Assembly (NCBI GenBank): GCA_026125215.1
Contig: JAHCLN010000003.1
Span: forward strand, 1 to 58,642
Direction: 5' to 3'
Length of the DNA: 58,642 nucleotides
DNA from: Opitutaceae bacterium
GTDB taxonomy: Bacteria; Verrucomicrobiota; Verrucomicrobiia; Opitutales; Opitutaceae
This document shows positions 7,876 to 15,794 of the stretch, one piece after another. The notes beneath the pieces were generated by a model. The model ran no database searches. It saw only the letters and a program-made list of their open reading frames with translations, and was not told where the DNA came from. Made by a program: the position numbers and the translations under genes. Position 1 is the stretch's first letter. Each line of letters begins with the position of its first letter.

Positions 7876-8961
7876 CTAGGCCGCCCCGACCGCCCGGAAA
7901 CAGGCCTCCGCCAGGTCCAGCGGCACGCCGTCCCGGGTCGCCGCTTCGCCGAGGCGGTTCATGACCACGAAGCGCGGCAGACCGCCGCGCACCTTTTTGT
8001 CGCGCATCGTGGCGGCCATCAGTTCCGGCAGCGGCAGCGGGGAAGCCAGGCGCACCGGCAGGGCGTGGGCGGTGAGCACGGCCGCGACCCGGCGGGCCTC
8101 GGCCGGCGGCAACGTGCCGAGCTTCACAGACAGTTGCGCGGCGGCGTTGAGCCCGATGGCCACGGCCTCGCCGTGCAGGTAGGTGCCGTAACCCGCCGCC
8201 TGCTCGATCGCATGCGCGAAAGTGTGGCCGAGATTGAGCAGCGCACGGCCGCCGTCCTGCGCGAGCTCGCGCTCGTCGGCCTCGACGATGCGCGCCTTGA
8301 TCGCGCAGCAGCGGCGGATGACGTCCGCCAAATCCGCGCTCTCCAAGGTCAGCGGCGACTGTTCCAGCCGCGCAAACAGCTCCGCGTCGCCCAGCAGGCC
8401 GTATTTGATCACTTCCGCCATCCCGGCGGCAAATTCCCGCGCCGGCAACGTGCGCAGCAGGTCGGTGGCGATGAAGACGCCGCGCGGCTGGTGAAACGCC
8501 CCCGCGAGGTTTTTGCCGGCTGCGAGGTTGATGCCGGTCTTACCGCCCACCGAGCTGTCCACCATCGCCAGCAGGGTCGTCGGCACCTGATAGAAGCCGA
8601 TGCCGCGCAGGTAGGTCGCCGCCGCAAAGCCTCCGAGATCCCCGATCACGCCGCCGCCGACCGCAAAGAGCACGCCGCCGCGGTCCAGCCGCCGCTTGGC
8701 GAGAAATTCGAGCACCGTGCCCAGCGTGGCGATCGACTTTGCGCTTTCGCCGGGCTCGACGGCCAGCACCGCGGTTTGCGGGAAGACTGCGCCCAGCATG
8801 CCGCCCAAGGCTTGCGCGACCGTCTTGTCCGTCAAAACCGCCACCTGCACGCCTCGGTTAGAGAGCTGCTGCACAGATTGTTTCAGCAAGACCTCAGGGG
8901 CTTTGCTGAAGTGAATCGGATAACTGCGTTCACCCAAGCTGATATTCAGGAGTTCGCTCAC
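7876..8961 (-). CDS. aroB: 3-dehydroquinate synthase
   Basis: A 361-residue NAD- and metal-dependent enzyme that cyclises DAHP to 3-dehydroquinate, step two of the shikimate pathway. Diagnostic segments are LFAVGGGVIGDLGGFAAA (NAD binding), MVDSSVGGKTGIN, AEVIKYGLL, and the metal ligands in LLNLGHTFAHAIE and YLHGEAVAIG. No ATG is available at the expected N-terminus. I chose GTG at 8961 (VSELLNISLGERSYPIHF); a TTG at 8979 would add six residues. The gene is transcribed divergently from the TonB receptor at 9096, so the 130-base gap holds both promoters. Confidence 0.96.
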   Translation of the reverse strand: MSELLNISLGERSYPIHFSKAPEVLLKQSVQQLSNRGVQVAVLTDKTVAQALGGMLGAVFPQTAVLAVEPGESAKSIATLGTVLEFLAKRRLDRGGVLFAVGGGVIGDLGGFAAATYLRGIGFYQVPTTLLAMVDSSVGGKTGINLAAGKNLAGAFHQPRGVFIATDLLRTLPAREFAAGMAEVIKYGLLGDAELFARLEQSPLTLESADLADVIRRCCAIKARIVEADERELAQDGGRALLNLGHTFAHAIEQAAGYGTYLHGEAVAIGLNAAAQLSVKLGTLPPAEARRVAAVLTAHALPVRLASPLPLPELMAATMRDKKVRGGLPRFVVMNRLGEAATRDGVPLDLAEACFRAVGAA

Positions 8962-9026
8962 AGCAGAACCACAACGCAAGCTGCGTAACCCGTCAATCCA
9001 TCGCTAAATACAACAGAATTTTATTA

Positions 9027-9045
9027 AATGAGAAACAGACTCATT
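9027..9045. promoter_or_regulatory. Fur-box-like operator 1
   Basis: The 19-mer AATGAGAAACAGACTCATT matches a classical Fur-type inverted repeat (AATGAGAATCATTCTCATT) at 16 of 19 positions by eye, with a 7-bp perfect dyad (AAATGAG and CTCATTT). It lies 51 bases before the TonB receptor start, in the divergent promoter region shared with aroB. Fur binding is inferred from the match and from the iron-uptake role of the next gene. Confidence 0.65.
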
Positions 9046-9055
9046 TTCTTATTGA

Positions 9056-9074
9056 TACGAGAATGCGTCTCATA
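9056..9074. promoter_or_regulatory. Fur-box-like operator 2
   Basis: The 19-mer TACGAGAATGCGTCTCATA matches the same Fur-type consensus at 13 of 19 positions, with a GAGA/TCTC core. It is centred 29 bases after the first site, so a pair of repressor dimers could cover the promoter of the receptor gene. The match is weaker and is supported mainly by its position. Confidence 0.5.
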
Positions 9075-9095
9075 TTCAGATTTTACCCGCTTACC

Positions 9096-11417
9096 ATGAG
9101 CATCAAACTTCGCCTGTCTACCATCATAACTGCTTTGTCGGTCACCACTGCCGGCATGGCTCAATCCTTCGATCGGGACGATGCACCCGTCGTGTTGACC
9201 GATGTCGCCATCATCGGCTCCAAGCAGAACATCGAGCGCATCCCCGGCTCCGGCGCATTCATCACGGCCGAGGAATTCCGCGCCTTTGGCTACGATGACA
9301 TCAACCAGATCATCCGCCGCACCCCCGGCGTCTATGTTCGCCAGGAAGACGGCTACGGCCTCTTCCCCAATGTCTCCCTCCGCGGCGTGTCCACCACGCG
9401 CAACGGCAAGATCACCGTCATGGAAGACGGCATCCTGATGGCGCCCGCCGCCTACTCCGATCCCGCCGCCTACTACACACCCAACACCGGCCGCATGAGC
9501 GGGCTCGAGGTGCTCAAGGGCTCCAGCCAGATCAAATACGGCCCCGAGACCACCGGCGGTGTTATGAACTACCTCTCCACGCCGATCCCGGCGCGCGACT
9601 CCGGCTTCGTCTCCCTCAGCTACGGCTCCAACGCCGATTTCCGTGCACACGCCTGGTATGGCGGCCAAGCGGACACCTCCTGGGCCACCCTCGGATGGCT
9701 GGTTGAGAACGTCTGGCGGCAGACCGACGGCTTCAAGACCACCGCCGCCGCCACCGGCGGCGGCTACGCCGGCTCCCGCGAAACCGGTTTCGAGCGCAAC
9801 GAGCCGATGGTGAAGTTTCGTCTCACCTTCAAGAGCGCCGTCCCCCAGTCGTTGGAGCTGAAATACGGCCGCACCGACATCGACGCCGACGAAACCTACC
9901 TCGGCCTCACCGACGCGGACTTCCGCGCCGATCCCTTCCGCCGCTACGCCGCTTCACGCTACGACAACATCAGCACCGAGCAGGAGCGGCTCTCCGCCCG
10001 CTACACCGTGCAGCCCACGGATGCACTGCGCCTGAGCCTCACCGCCTACAAGACGGAGTTTGCCCGCAACTGGTATAAGCTCGACGCCGCCGGCGTCGGC
10101 CCCGCCGGCGGTTTCCTCAACCTCAGCGAGGCGCTCGCCGGCCAGTTCGGCGCTCCCATCCTCAACGTGCTCAAGGGCGGCGCCGAAGGCCGCTTCCGCG
10201 TCCGCGCCAACAACCGCACCTACGGTGGCGAAGGCCTCGATGCGACCGCCACCTGGGATTTCACCGCCGGCGAAATCTCCCACCGCTTGGAATTCGGCGC
10301 CCGCTGGCACAGCGACTATGGCGACCGTTTCCAGTGGGACGACATTTACACCCAGGCTGCGGACGGCAGCGCCGCCCGCACCACCGCCGGCGTCCCCGGC
10401 ACGCAGGAAAACCGTCGCGGCGAGTCCGATGCCCTCGCGCTCTACGTGCAGGACCGCATCACCGCCGGGCGCCTCACGCTGACTCCGGGCATCCGCTTCG
10501 AATCGATCGACTACCGCGACATCCGCCGCAGCACCGCCCCCGCCACGCTGAGCCAGATCACGAGTGTCACCGGCAAGACCATCGACTATTACGCCCCCGG
10601 CCTCGGCCTCACTTGGGCGCAGGACGACAACGTCACCTGGATCGCGGGCGTGCACCGCGGTGTCTCGCCCCCGGGCCCCGGCAGCAGCGGCAACACGCTG
10701 GAGGAGGAAACCTCCCTCGGCTTCGAGGCCGGCCTGCGCTATAACAACCGCCGCGATTTCTCCGCCGAGCTGATCGCTTTCCACACCGCGTTCAAGAACC
10801 TCATCGTCGAGCAGAACGCCGGCGGGGGTGGCGGTGCGGGCCAGACCAGCAACATCGGCAAGGTCAACACCACCGGCCTCGAACTCGCCCTCGCCTACGA
10901 TCCCTCCCTCAGCCGCGGCTGGACGGTGCGCAATCCCTGGAACTTCAGCTTTACCTGGACCCGTGCGGTGCTGGCCAACGACGTCAATGCCACGGGTAAC
11001 AGCGGCGGCGTCTCCGAGTCCATCTTCTCCGGCGGCGCCAAGGGCAACCGCCTGCCCTACATCCCGCGCTATCAGGTTGCGCTCGGCACCGGGCTCGAAT
11101 CCGGCGCCTGGGGTCTGTATCTGGATTCCTACTACCAGCCGCGCACCTGGGCCAGCGCCAACAACTCGCCCTTCCTCGTCAATCCGGACGCCAACGCCGC
11201 GGCCGGCCTGCAGCCCGCGCTCGACAGCCGCTACGGCCGGGTGGACGCCCACCTGCTCGTAGATGTCGCCGTGCACTACCGGCTGACGGAGCTGACGCGC
11301 CTCAAACTCGCCTGCACCAACCTGCTCGACTGGGAATACATCTCCTCGCGCGTGCCGATCGGCCCGCGACCGGGCGCGCCACGCCTCGTGTCGCTCGGCA
11401 TCGAACACCGCTTCTGA
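9096..11417 (+). CDS. TonB-dependent outer-membrane receptor, FecA-like
   Basis: A 773-residue receptor for a ferric chelate, driven by TonB-ExbBD. The signal peptide covers residues 1-23 (MSIKLRLSTIITALSVTTAG). A probable TonB box (APVVLTDVAII) comes next, then a plug domain with PGSGAFITAEEF, IIRRTPGVYVRQEDG, PNVSLRGVS and TTGGVMNYLSTP. The segment around GKITVMEDGILMAPAAYSDP is characteristic of the FecA group. The barrel ends in the typical aromatic terminus (GIEHRF). ATG at 9096 is preferred over an upstream ATG at 9063 because the signal peptide begins there and 9063 lies inside an operator-like site. Two Fur-box-like sites lie just upstream. No fecIR genes or ABC importer genes are adjacent, so the substrate is a guess (citrate-type or other carboxylate iron complex). 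Confidence 0.9.
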   Translation: MSIKLRLSTIITALSVTTAGMAQSFDRDDAPVVLTDVAIIGSKQNIERIPGSGAFITAEEFRAFGYDDINQIIRRTPGVYVRQEDGYGLFPNVSLRGVSTTRNGKITVMEDGILMAPAAYSDPAAYYTPNTGRMSGLEVLKGSSQIKYGPETTGGVMNYLSTPIPARDSGFVSLSYGSNADFRAHAWYGGQADTSWATLGWLVENVWRQTDGFKTTAAATGGGYAGSRETGFERNEPMVKFRLTFKSAVPQSLELKYGRTDIDADETYLGLTDADFRADPFRRYAASRYDNISTEQERLSARYTVQPTDALRLSLTAYKTEFARNWYKLDAAGVGPAGGFLNLSEALAGQFGAPILNVLKGGAEGRFRVRANNRTYGGEGLDATATWDFTAGEISHRLEFGARWHSDYGDRFQWDDIYTQAADGSAARTTAGVPGTQENRRGESDALALYVQDRITAGRLTLTPGIRFESIDYRDIRRSTAPATLSQITSVTGKTIDYYAPGLGLTWAQDDNVTWIAGVHRGVSPPGPGSSGNTLEEETSLGFEAGLRYNNRRDFSAELIAFHTAFKNLIVEQNAGGGGGAGQTSNIGKVNTTGLELALAYDPSLSRGWTVRNPWNFSFTWTRAVLANDVNATGNSGGVSESIFSGGAKGNRLPYIPRYQVALGTGLESGAWGLYLDSYYQPRTWASANNSPFLVNPDANAAAGLQPALDSRYGRVDAHLLVDVAVHYRLTELTRLKLACTNLLDWEYISSRVPIGPRPGAPRLVSLGIEHRF

Positions 11418-11550
11418 TCTTTTCACCCGCCGCCGTCCGTTCCCTGGGGCTCTCCGCCACTCAGTTTTCTCGCGAAAACACAGGTCAAAATCACGGGGCA
11501 AGCGCCAGGCCGGCGGCGGGTGATGCCTTTTCCAACGGTCGTTCACTGCC

Positions 11551-12495
11551 TTGTCCCCGCACGACCACAGTCCAACGCCCGCCGCCGTCCTTGAACGCAA
11601 GGACGGCCGTGTCGTGGAACAGGAGTTCCCGGGCGGCGTGCGTCACCGCCGGCTCCGGCCGGGACTGTGGCTGCATTGGGGACCGGCCTTCCTCGCCAGC
11701 GCCTCTTGTCTGCTCCCGGATGGCCTCGCCGCGGGCGCGCTCCACTTCGTCTTCCTCATCGAGGGTATCTGGCTGGAAACCTGCCACGCCGCGGGCACCT
11801 CGGTCGCCATGGCCCCGGGCACGATGGCCTTGCTCCGGGCGGATGCATTGCACGGTTGCATCGCACAGACCGCACCCGCGCACCACGCGACGATCACCGC
11901 CTCGGCCCGTGCTTGGCAGGATCTGCTGAGGGACGATGATTCGCCCGGCGCCCGCACCGTGCGCGCGATGGCGGAGGCCTCGGCTCCGCCGCAGATCGCC
12001 CTGCCGCTGACACCGGCCGCGCGTTTCGCCGCCGAATCGATCCGCCGTTGTCCCTTCGCCGGTGTCAGCCGGGGCCTCGCGCTGGAGGCGCGCGCCAACG
12101 ACATGCTGGCCGAACTCATCACCGGCCTGAACGGCATTGAAGCGCCCGCCGCACCCGTGATCCTGCAGGACACCGAGGAGCAGATCCGCACCGCGGCCCG
12201 CCTGCTCGTGCACGATCTGGAAAACCCTCCCACCCTGGCGGCGCTCGCCCGCTCCGCCGGGCTCAGCGAGTCCACGCTCAAGCGCGGCTTCGGCCAGGTC
12301 TTCGGCACCACGCCTTTCGGCTACCTGCGCAGCCGGCGCATGGAGCACGCCCGCCAGTTGCTCGCCCAGGGCGCCGCCACCGTGCTGGAAGCCGCCGCCG
12401 CGGTCGGCTACAGCAACCCGAGCAATTTTGCCGCGGCCTTTCGCCGCCAGTTTGGGGTCAACCCCAAGGTCTTCCAGCGCACCGCCGGCCGCTGA
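11551..12495 (+). CDS. AraC-family transcriptional regulator, PchR-like
   Basis: A 314-residue (from TTG at 11551) or 294-residue (from GTG at 11614) regulator; no ATG fits, and a stop at 11521 bounds the frame. The N-terminal part (residues about 30-190) looks like the PchR/YbtA effector domain, including HFVFLIEGIWLE and the RCPFAGVSRGLALEARAND helix. The C-terminal AraC DNA-binding domain has both helix-turn-helix units: LAALARSAGLSESTLKRGF and EAAAAVGYSNPSNFAAAFRR. PchR-type activators bind the ferric siderophore itself and switch on its uptake genes. The next two genes carry matching 21-bp-spaced direct repeats upstream, which fits this role. Start codon choice is uncertain. Confidence 0.88.
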   Translation: MSPHDHSPTPAAVLERKDGRVVEQEFPGGVRHRRLRPGLWLHWGPAFLASASCLLPDGLAAGALHFVFLIEGIWLETCHAAGTSVAMAPGTMALLRADALHGCIAQTAPAHHATITASARAWQDLLRDDDSPGARTVRAMAEASAPPQIALPLTPAARFAAESIRRCPFAGVSRGLALEARANDMLAELITGLNGIEAPAAPVILQDTEEQIRTAARLLVHDLENPPTLAALARSAGLSESTLKRGFGQVFGTTPFGYLRSRRMEHARQLLAQGAATVLEAAAAVGYSNPSNFAAAFRRQFGVNPKVFQRTAGR

Positions 12496-12500
12496 CGATG

Positions 12501-12565
12501 TGGCCGCCGGCAGGTGGAAATTGGCCGGCGGCAAGTGGAGCCCGGCCCCGGTTTCGGGTGATACT
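12501..12565 (+). promoter_or_regulatory. AraC-type operator and promoter (site A)
   Basis: Two near-identical 18-mers, TGGCCGCCGGCAGGTGGA at 12501-12518 and TGGCCGGCGGCAAGTGGA at 12522-12539, agree at 16 of 18 positions and start 21 bases apart, two helical turns. Exactly 20 bases separate the second copy from a GATACT -10-like hexamer at 12560-12565. The ATG follows at 12574, so the mRNA would be almost leaderless. Direct repeats at this spacing beside the -35 region are the classic layout for AraC-family activators. Confidence 0.75.
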
Positions 12566-12573
12566 GGCTGCGC

Positions 12574-13221
12574 ATGAAACGCATCCTCCTCACCCTCCTG
12601 CTGCTTCAAGTCCCGGCCTTTGCCCACTCCATCTGGATCGAGCCCGGCCCGGCCGACGCCCTCGTGGTCCGCTTCGGCGACCTGCGCGTGGTGCATGAGG
12701 AATCCCCCGGCCGGCTCGACACCCTCCTGCAGCCTGCCGCCTGCGTGCTCGATGAAAACTTCGCCGCCACCCCCGCCTCCGCCCGGCTCGAATCCGCCTG
12801 GCTCCGCCTCCTCGGTGCCTCGGTCGGCCGGCCCGCGCTCTTTCAGACGCAGCTCGCCGTTTACCGCGCGGAGAACCGCCCGGCGGTCCTCTACACCTAC
12901 TACGCGCGCTGGCACGCCGGCGGACCGCTTCCCCGCACCGCCGCGCTCACGCTCGACATTTTGCCCGACGAGACGCCCGGCCGCTTCCGCGTGTTTTTCC
13001 GCGGCGAACCCGTGGCCGGCGCGAAAATTTACCGTCACGGCGACCAGCACAACGAGGAGGCGCTCATCACCGATGCCGAAGGCTTCGTGACCGTGCCGGT
13101 TCAGCCCGGCCTGAATCTCGTCACCGCCCACCACAACGAAGCGTTGCGCGGTCATGCCGGCGGTGTCGCCCACGACCGCATCGGCCACCTCGCCGCGCTG
13201 TCGTGGCTCCAACCCGAGTAA
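12574..13221 (+). CDS. secreted DUF4198-like protein
   Basis: A 215-residue exported protein: signal peptide to about residue 17 (MKRILLTLLLLQVPAFA), mature N-terminus HSIWIEPGPADALVVRFGDL. The AHSxWxEP beginning followed by two beta-rich halves (RFRVFFRGEPVAGAKIYRHG and EGFVTVPVQPGLNLVTA) is what I associate with DUF4198/NikM-like periplasmic proteins connected with metal uptake. His is enriched (N-terminal His, RHGDQHNEE, TAHHNEALRGHAGG), which would suit metal binding. It sits directly between the AraC regulator and the siderophore receptor and carries its own copy of the operator. Its role in iron or siderophore handling is inferred from this arrangement only. The family call is tentative. 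Confidence 0.78.
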   Translation: MKRILLTLLLLQVPAFAHSIWIEPGPADALVVRFGDLRVVHEESPGRLDTLLQPAACVLDENFAATPASARLESAWLRLLGASVGRPALFQTQLAVYRAENRPAVLYTYYARWHAGGPLPRTAALTLDILPDETPGRFRVFFRGEPVAGAKIYRHGDQHNEEALITDAEGFVTVPVQPGLNLVTAHHNEALRGHAGGVAHDRIGHLAALSWLQPE

Positions 13222-13233
13222 GCGCCGCCGCGC

Positions 13234-13298
13234 TGAACGCCATCAGGTGATATTTGGCCGGTGCCGGGTGGAGCCCGCACCGGCCTTTTTGCGATACT
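13234..13298 (+). promoter_or_regulatory. AraC-type operator and promoter (site B)
   Basis: The same layout as site A is repeated before the siderophore receptor. A degenerate 18-mer at 13234-13251 (core CATCAGGTG, about 12 of 18 matches to the site A copy) is followed 21 bases later by TGGCCGGTGCCGGGTGGA at 13255-13272 (14 of 18). The gap to the -10-like GATACT at 13293-13298 is again exactly 20 bases. ATG follows at 13311, giving a leader of only a few bases. Confidence 0.75.
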
Positions 13299-13310
13299 GC
13301 TCCTTCGGAC

Positions 13311-15485
13311 ATGAACATCATCCGCCTATCAACCACCCGCACCTTGATCCTCACCCTGCTGGCGCTCGGCGCCGGGGTGACCGTCCACGCGTCCGCCGAC
13401 GCGGACACCGACAACGAATTGGTCGAGCTCGAGGAGTTCGACGTGATCTCCGGCCGGGAAGCCATTCTCCTTCCGGCCCAGACCTCCACGCGCCTCGCCC
13501 TCACCATCCGGCAGACGCCCCAGTCGATCAGCGTCATGGACCGGACGCGCATGGACCTCGAGTCGCTCTTTAGCGTGGACGACGTGCTGAAGAACGTCAC
13601 CGGCGTCCACGTGTCCTTCTACGACACGCAGCGCCCGCTCTACTTCGCCCGCGGTTTCCAGATCACCGAGTTTCAAGTGGACGGCATGCCGACCTACAGC
13701 GGCAGCACCAACCAGGAATACGACACCGCCCTCTATGAACGCGTCGAGGTCGTCCGCGGCGCCCACGGCCTGATGACCGGCGCGGGCATCCCTTCCGCCA
13801 CCGTCAACCTCACGCGCAAGCGGCCCGGCAAGGAATTCGCTGCTGCCCTCAACGCCACCACCGGTTCCTGGGATTACGCCCGCGGCGAGGCCGACCTCAC
13901 CGTCCCGCTGACCGCCGACGGCCGCGTGCGCAGCCGCTTCGTCGTCACCGCGCAGACCCGCGAGAGTTTCCGCGACCGCTACGCCGAGGACAAATTCGCC
14001 TGGCTTGCCACCGCGGAGGCCGACCTCACCGCCTCGACCACGCTCGGCGTGGGCTACCAGTTCCAGGACAACGACCCCACCTCCCCGATGTGGGGCACGC
14101 TCCCGCGCTTTGCCGCCGACGGCTCGCTCGCCCAGCTCCCGCGTTCGACCAACTTCTCCACGAATTGGACCGAGTGGCAGCGCGACTCCGGCACGGCCTT
14201 CGTGAACTTCACGCAGCGGCTCGGCGAAAACTGGATCTTCCGCGCCGCCTACAACCGCACCGAAGGCAGCACCTTCAGCCTGCGCGTTTATGCCTCGGGC
14301 TACCCGGACCTGAACACCGGCACCGGCCTCTGGCTGCTCGCCGGCGTCGGCGAGACCGAGGACACCCGCGACAGTCTCGACGTTTACCTCTCCGGCAAAT
14401 TCTCCGCCCTCGGTCGCGAGCACGACCTCGTGCTGGGTTGGAACATGAACAACCTCGAAGCCTGGTCGCCTACCTACGCCTCCATCACGGGCGGCGCCTA
14501 CTTCTGGCGCTACGATATCCCGGACTACCGCACCTTCAACGGCGACGCCCCGCACCCCACCCTGATCAAGACCGGCGCCAGCCGCATTTCGATCACCGAC
14601 CAGAACGGCTTCTACGCCACCGCCCGACTGCGCCCGGCCGAGCGCGCCTCGCTCATCCTCGGTGCCCGCCTCAGTTCGTGGGAAACGCGGGCCGACAACT
14701 ACAACACCGCCGGCGCCTACACCAACACCACCGGCGCCTACGCGGTGAAGGACGAGGTCACGCCCTACCTCGGCGCCGTCGTGGACCTCAACGAGGTCTG
14801 GTCGGCCTACGCCAGCTACACCGACATTTTCCGTCCGCAAAATTACAAGGACAAGGACAACAACCTGCTCGCGCCCGTGCTCGGCACCAACCTTGAGGCC
14901 GGCCTCAAGGCCGAGTTCTTCGCGCGGCGCTTCCAGGTTTCCTTCGGCGTCTTTGAAACCAAGCAGGACAACTATGCCGTCCGCGACAACACCCAGCCGC
15001 CCAACTCCCTGCCCGACGGCAGCTCCGCCTACATCGGCGTGAATGGCACGAAGAGCGAAGGCTTCGAGCTGGAGCTGACCGGCTACATCCGCCCGGGCTG
15101 GACCGCCTCGTTCGGCTACTCGCACATCAACACCCACCGGCACGCGCTCGACCTCACCTACGCCAACGTCCCCGAGCACCTGCTGCGCTTCCACACCAAC
15201 TACCAGTTCACCGGCGCGCTCAAGAATCTCTCCGCCGGCGCCGGCGTAAACTGGCAGGGCGAGGCCCTTGGCTACGGCATTCCGCATCCCACCCTCGGCA
15301 CCGTCACCGTCGGGCAGGGCGCTTTCGCGCTCGTCAACCTCAACGCCAGCTACCGGTTCACCAAAAACCTCGTGCTCACGGCGGCGCTGCGCAACGCCCT
15401 GGACAAAACCTACTGGGCCACGCTCGACTATCCCAACTATGGCGAGCCGCGCGCCCTCTCCGTCTCGCTGCGCTGGCGCTACTGA
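13311..15485 (+). CDS. TonB-dependent siderophore receptor
   Basis: A 724-residue ferric-siderophore receptor of the FpvA/FhuE/FoxA class. After a signal peptide (residues 1-27) comes the TonB box region NELVELEEFDVISGR and a plug with the TonB-siderophore hallmark RQTPQSISVMDRTRMD, then DDVLKNVTGVHV and YERVEVVRGAHGLMTGAG. The barrel ends with RALSVSLRWRY, a typical aromatic C-terminus. ATG at 13311 is used because it starts the signal peptide. It is followed after nine bases by the DUF3649-PepSY-DUF3325 genes, the same set found beside siderophore receptors in Pseudomonas and Bordetella. The siderophore cannot be named from sequence. Confidence 0.93.
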   Translation: MNIIRLSTTRTLILTLLALGAGVTVHASADADTDNELVELEEFDVISGREAILLPAQTSTRLALTIRQTPQSISVMDRTRMDLESLFSVDDVLKNVTGVHVSFYDTQRPLYFARGFQITEFQVDGMPTYSGSTNQEYDTALYERVEVVRGAHGLMTGAGIPSATVNLTRKRPGKEFAAALNATTGSWDYARGEADLTVPLTADGRVRSRFVVTAQTRESFRDRYAEDKFAWLATAEADLTASTTLGVGYQFQDNDPTSPMWGTLPRFAADGSLAQLPRSTNFSTNWTEWQRDSGTAFVNFTQRLGENWIFRAAYNRTEGSTFSLRVYASGYPDLNTGTGLWLLAGVGETEDTRDSLDVYLSGKFSALGREHDLVLGWNMNNLEAWSPTYASITGGAYFWRYDIPDYRTFNGDAPHPTLIKTGASRISITDQNGFYATARLRPAERASLILGARLSSWETRADNYNTAGAYTNTTGAYAVKDEVTPYLGAVVDLNEVWSAYASYTDIFRPQNYKDKDNNLLAPVLGTNLEAGLKAEFFARRFQVSFGVFETKQDNYAVRDNTQPPNSLPDGSSAYIGVNGTKSEGFELELTGYIRPGWTASFGYSHINTHRHALDLTYANVPEHLLRFHTNYQFTGALKNLSAGAGVNWQGEALGYGIPHPTLGTVTVGQGAFALVNLNASYRFTKNLVLTAALRNALDKTYWATLDYPNYGEPRALSVSLRWRY

Positions 15486-15494
15486 GCCGGAAAC

Positions 15495-15794
15495 ATGGCC
15501 GTCGTTACCTCACCCGCGCGCCATCGCCTCGGCATCGCCGCCCGCACTTTGGCGGCGGTCGCCGGCGGCTACGCGCTCGCCGCCTTCACCACCACCGCGC
15601 TCGCGCTGGCGCTGCGCCTGCCGCGGTCGGAGGCCGTAATGGTCGCCACGCTGCCGAGCTTTTTGCTGTTCGCGGCCGCCGTGGTCTGGGCCTTCGCCGC
15701 GCGCACCGCGTGGCGGGCCTGGGCCGGCATCCTTGCGCCCACGCTGGCCGCCGCCGGGGTGACGTGGTGGCTGCACGGAGGGCCGGGCCCATGA
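15495..15794 (+). CDS. DUF3649-like small membrane protein
   Basis: A 99-residue protein with about three membrane segments (residues about 15-38, 48-67 and 75-93). The sequence AVAGGYALAAFTTTALALAL, then LPRSEAVMVATLPSFLLF and VVWAFAARTAWRAWAG, matches the DUF3649 pattern. Members sit with PepSY-type ferric reductases in siderophore uptake operons of Proteobacteria. The stop codon overlaps the next start as ATGA, so the two are translationally coupled. The biochemical role is not established; a helper in periplasmic iron release or reductase assembly is a reasonable inference. Confidence 0.85.
   Translation: MAVVTSPARHRLGIAARTLAAVAGGYALAAFTTTALALALRLPRSEAVMVATLPSFLLFAAAVVWAFAARTAWRAWAGILAPTLAAAGVTWWLHGGPGP

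Noticed and set aside
11478..11510. A third copy of the AraC-type operator before the regulator gene
   Set aside because: CAGGTC and CAAG words occur but are spaced 18 bases apart rather than 21, flanks do not match, and no -10-like hexamer follows at the right distance.
13329..15287. Long minus-strand frame opposite the siderophore receptor
   Set aside because: It mirrors the codon pattern of the receptor gene and shows no family motif.
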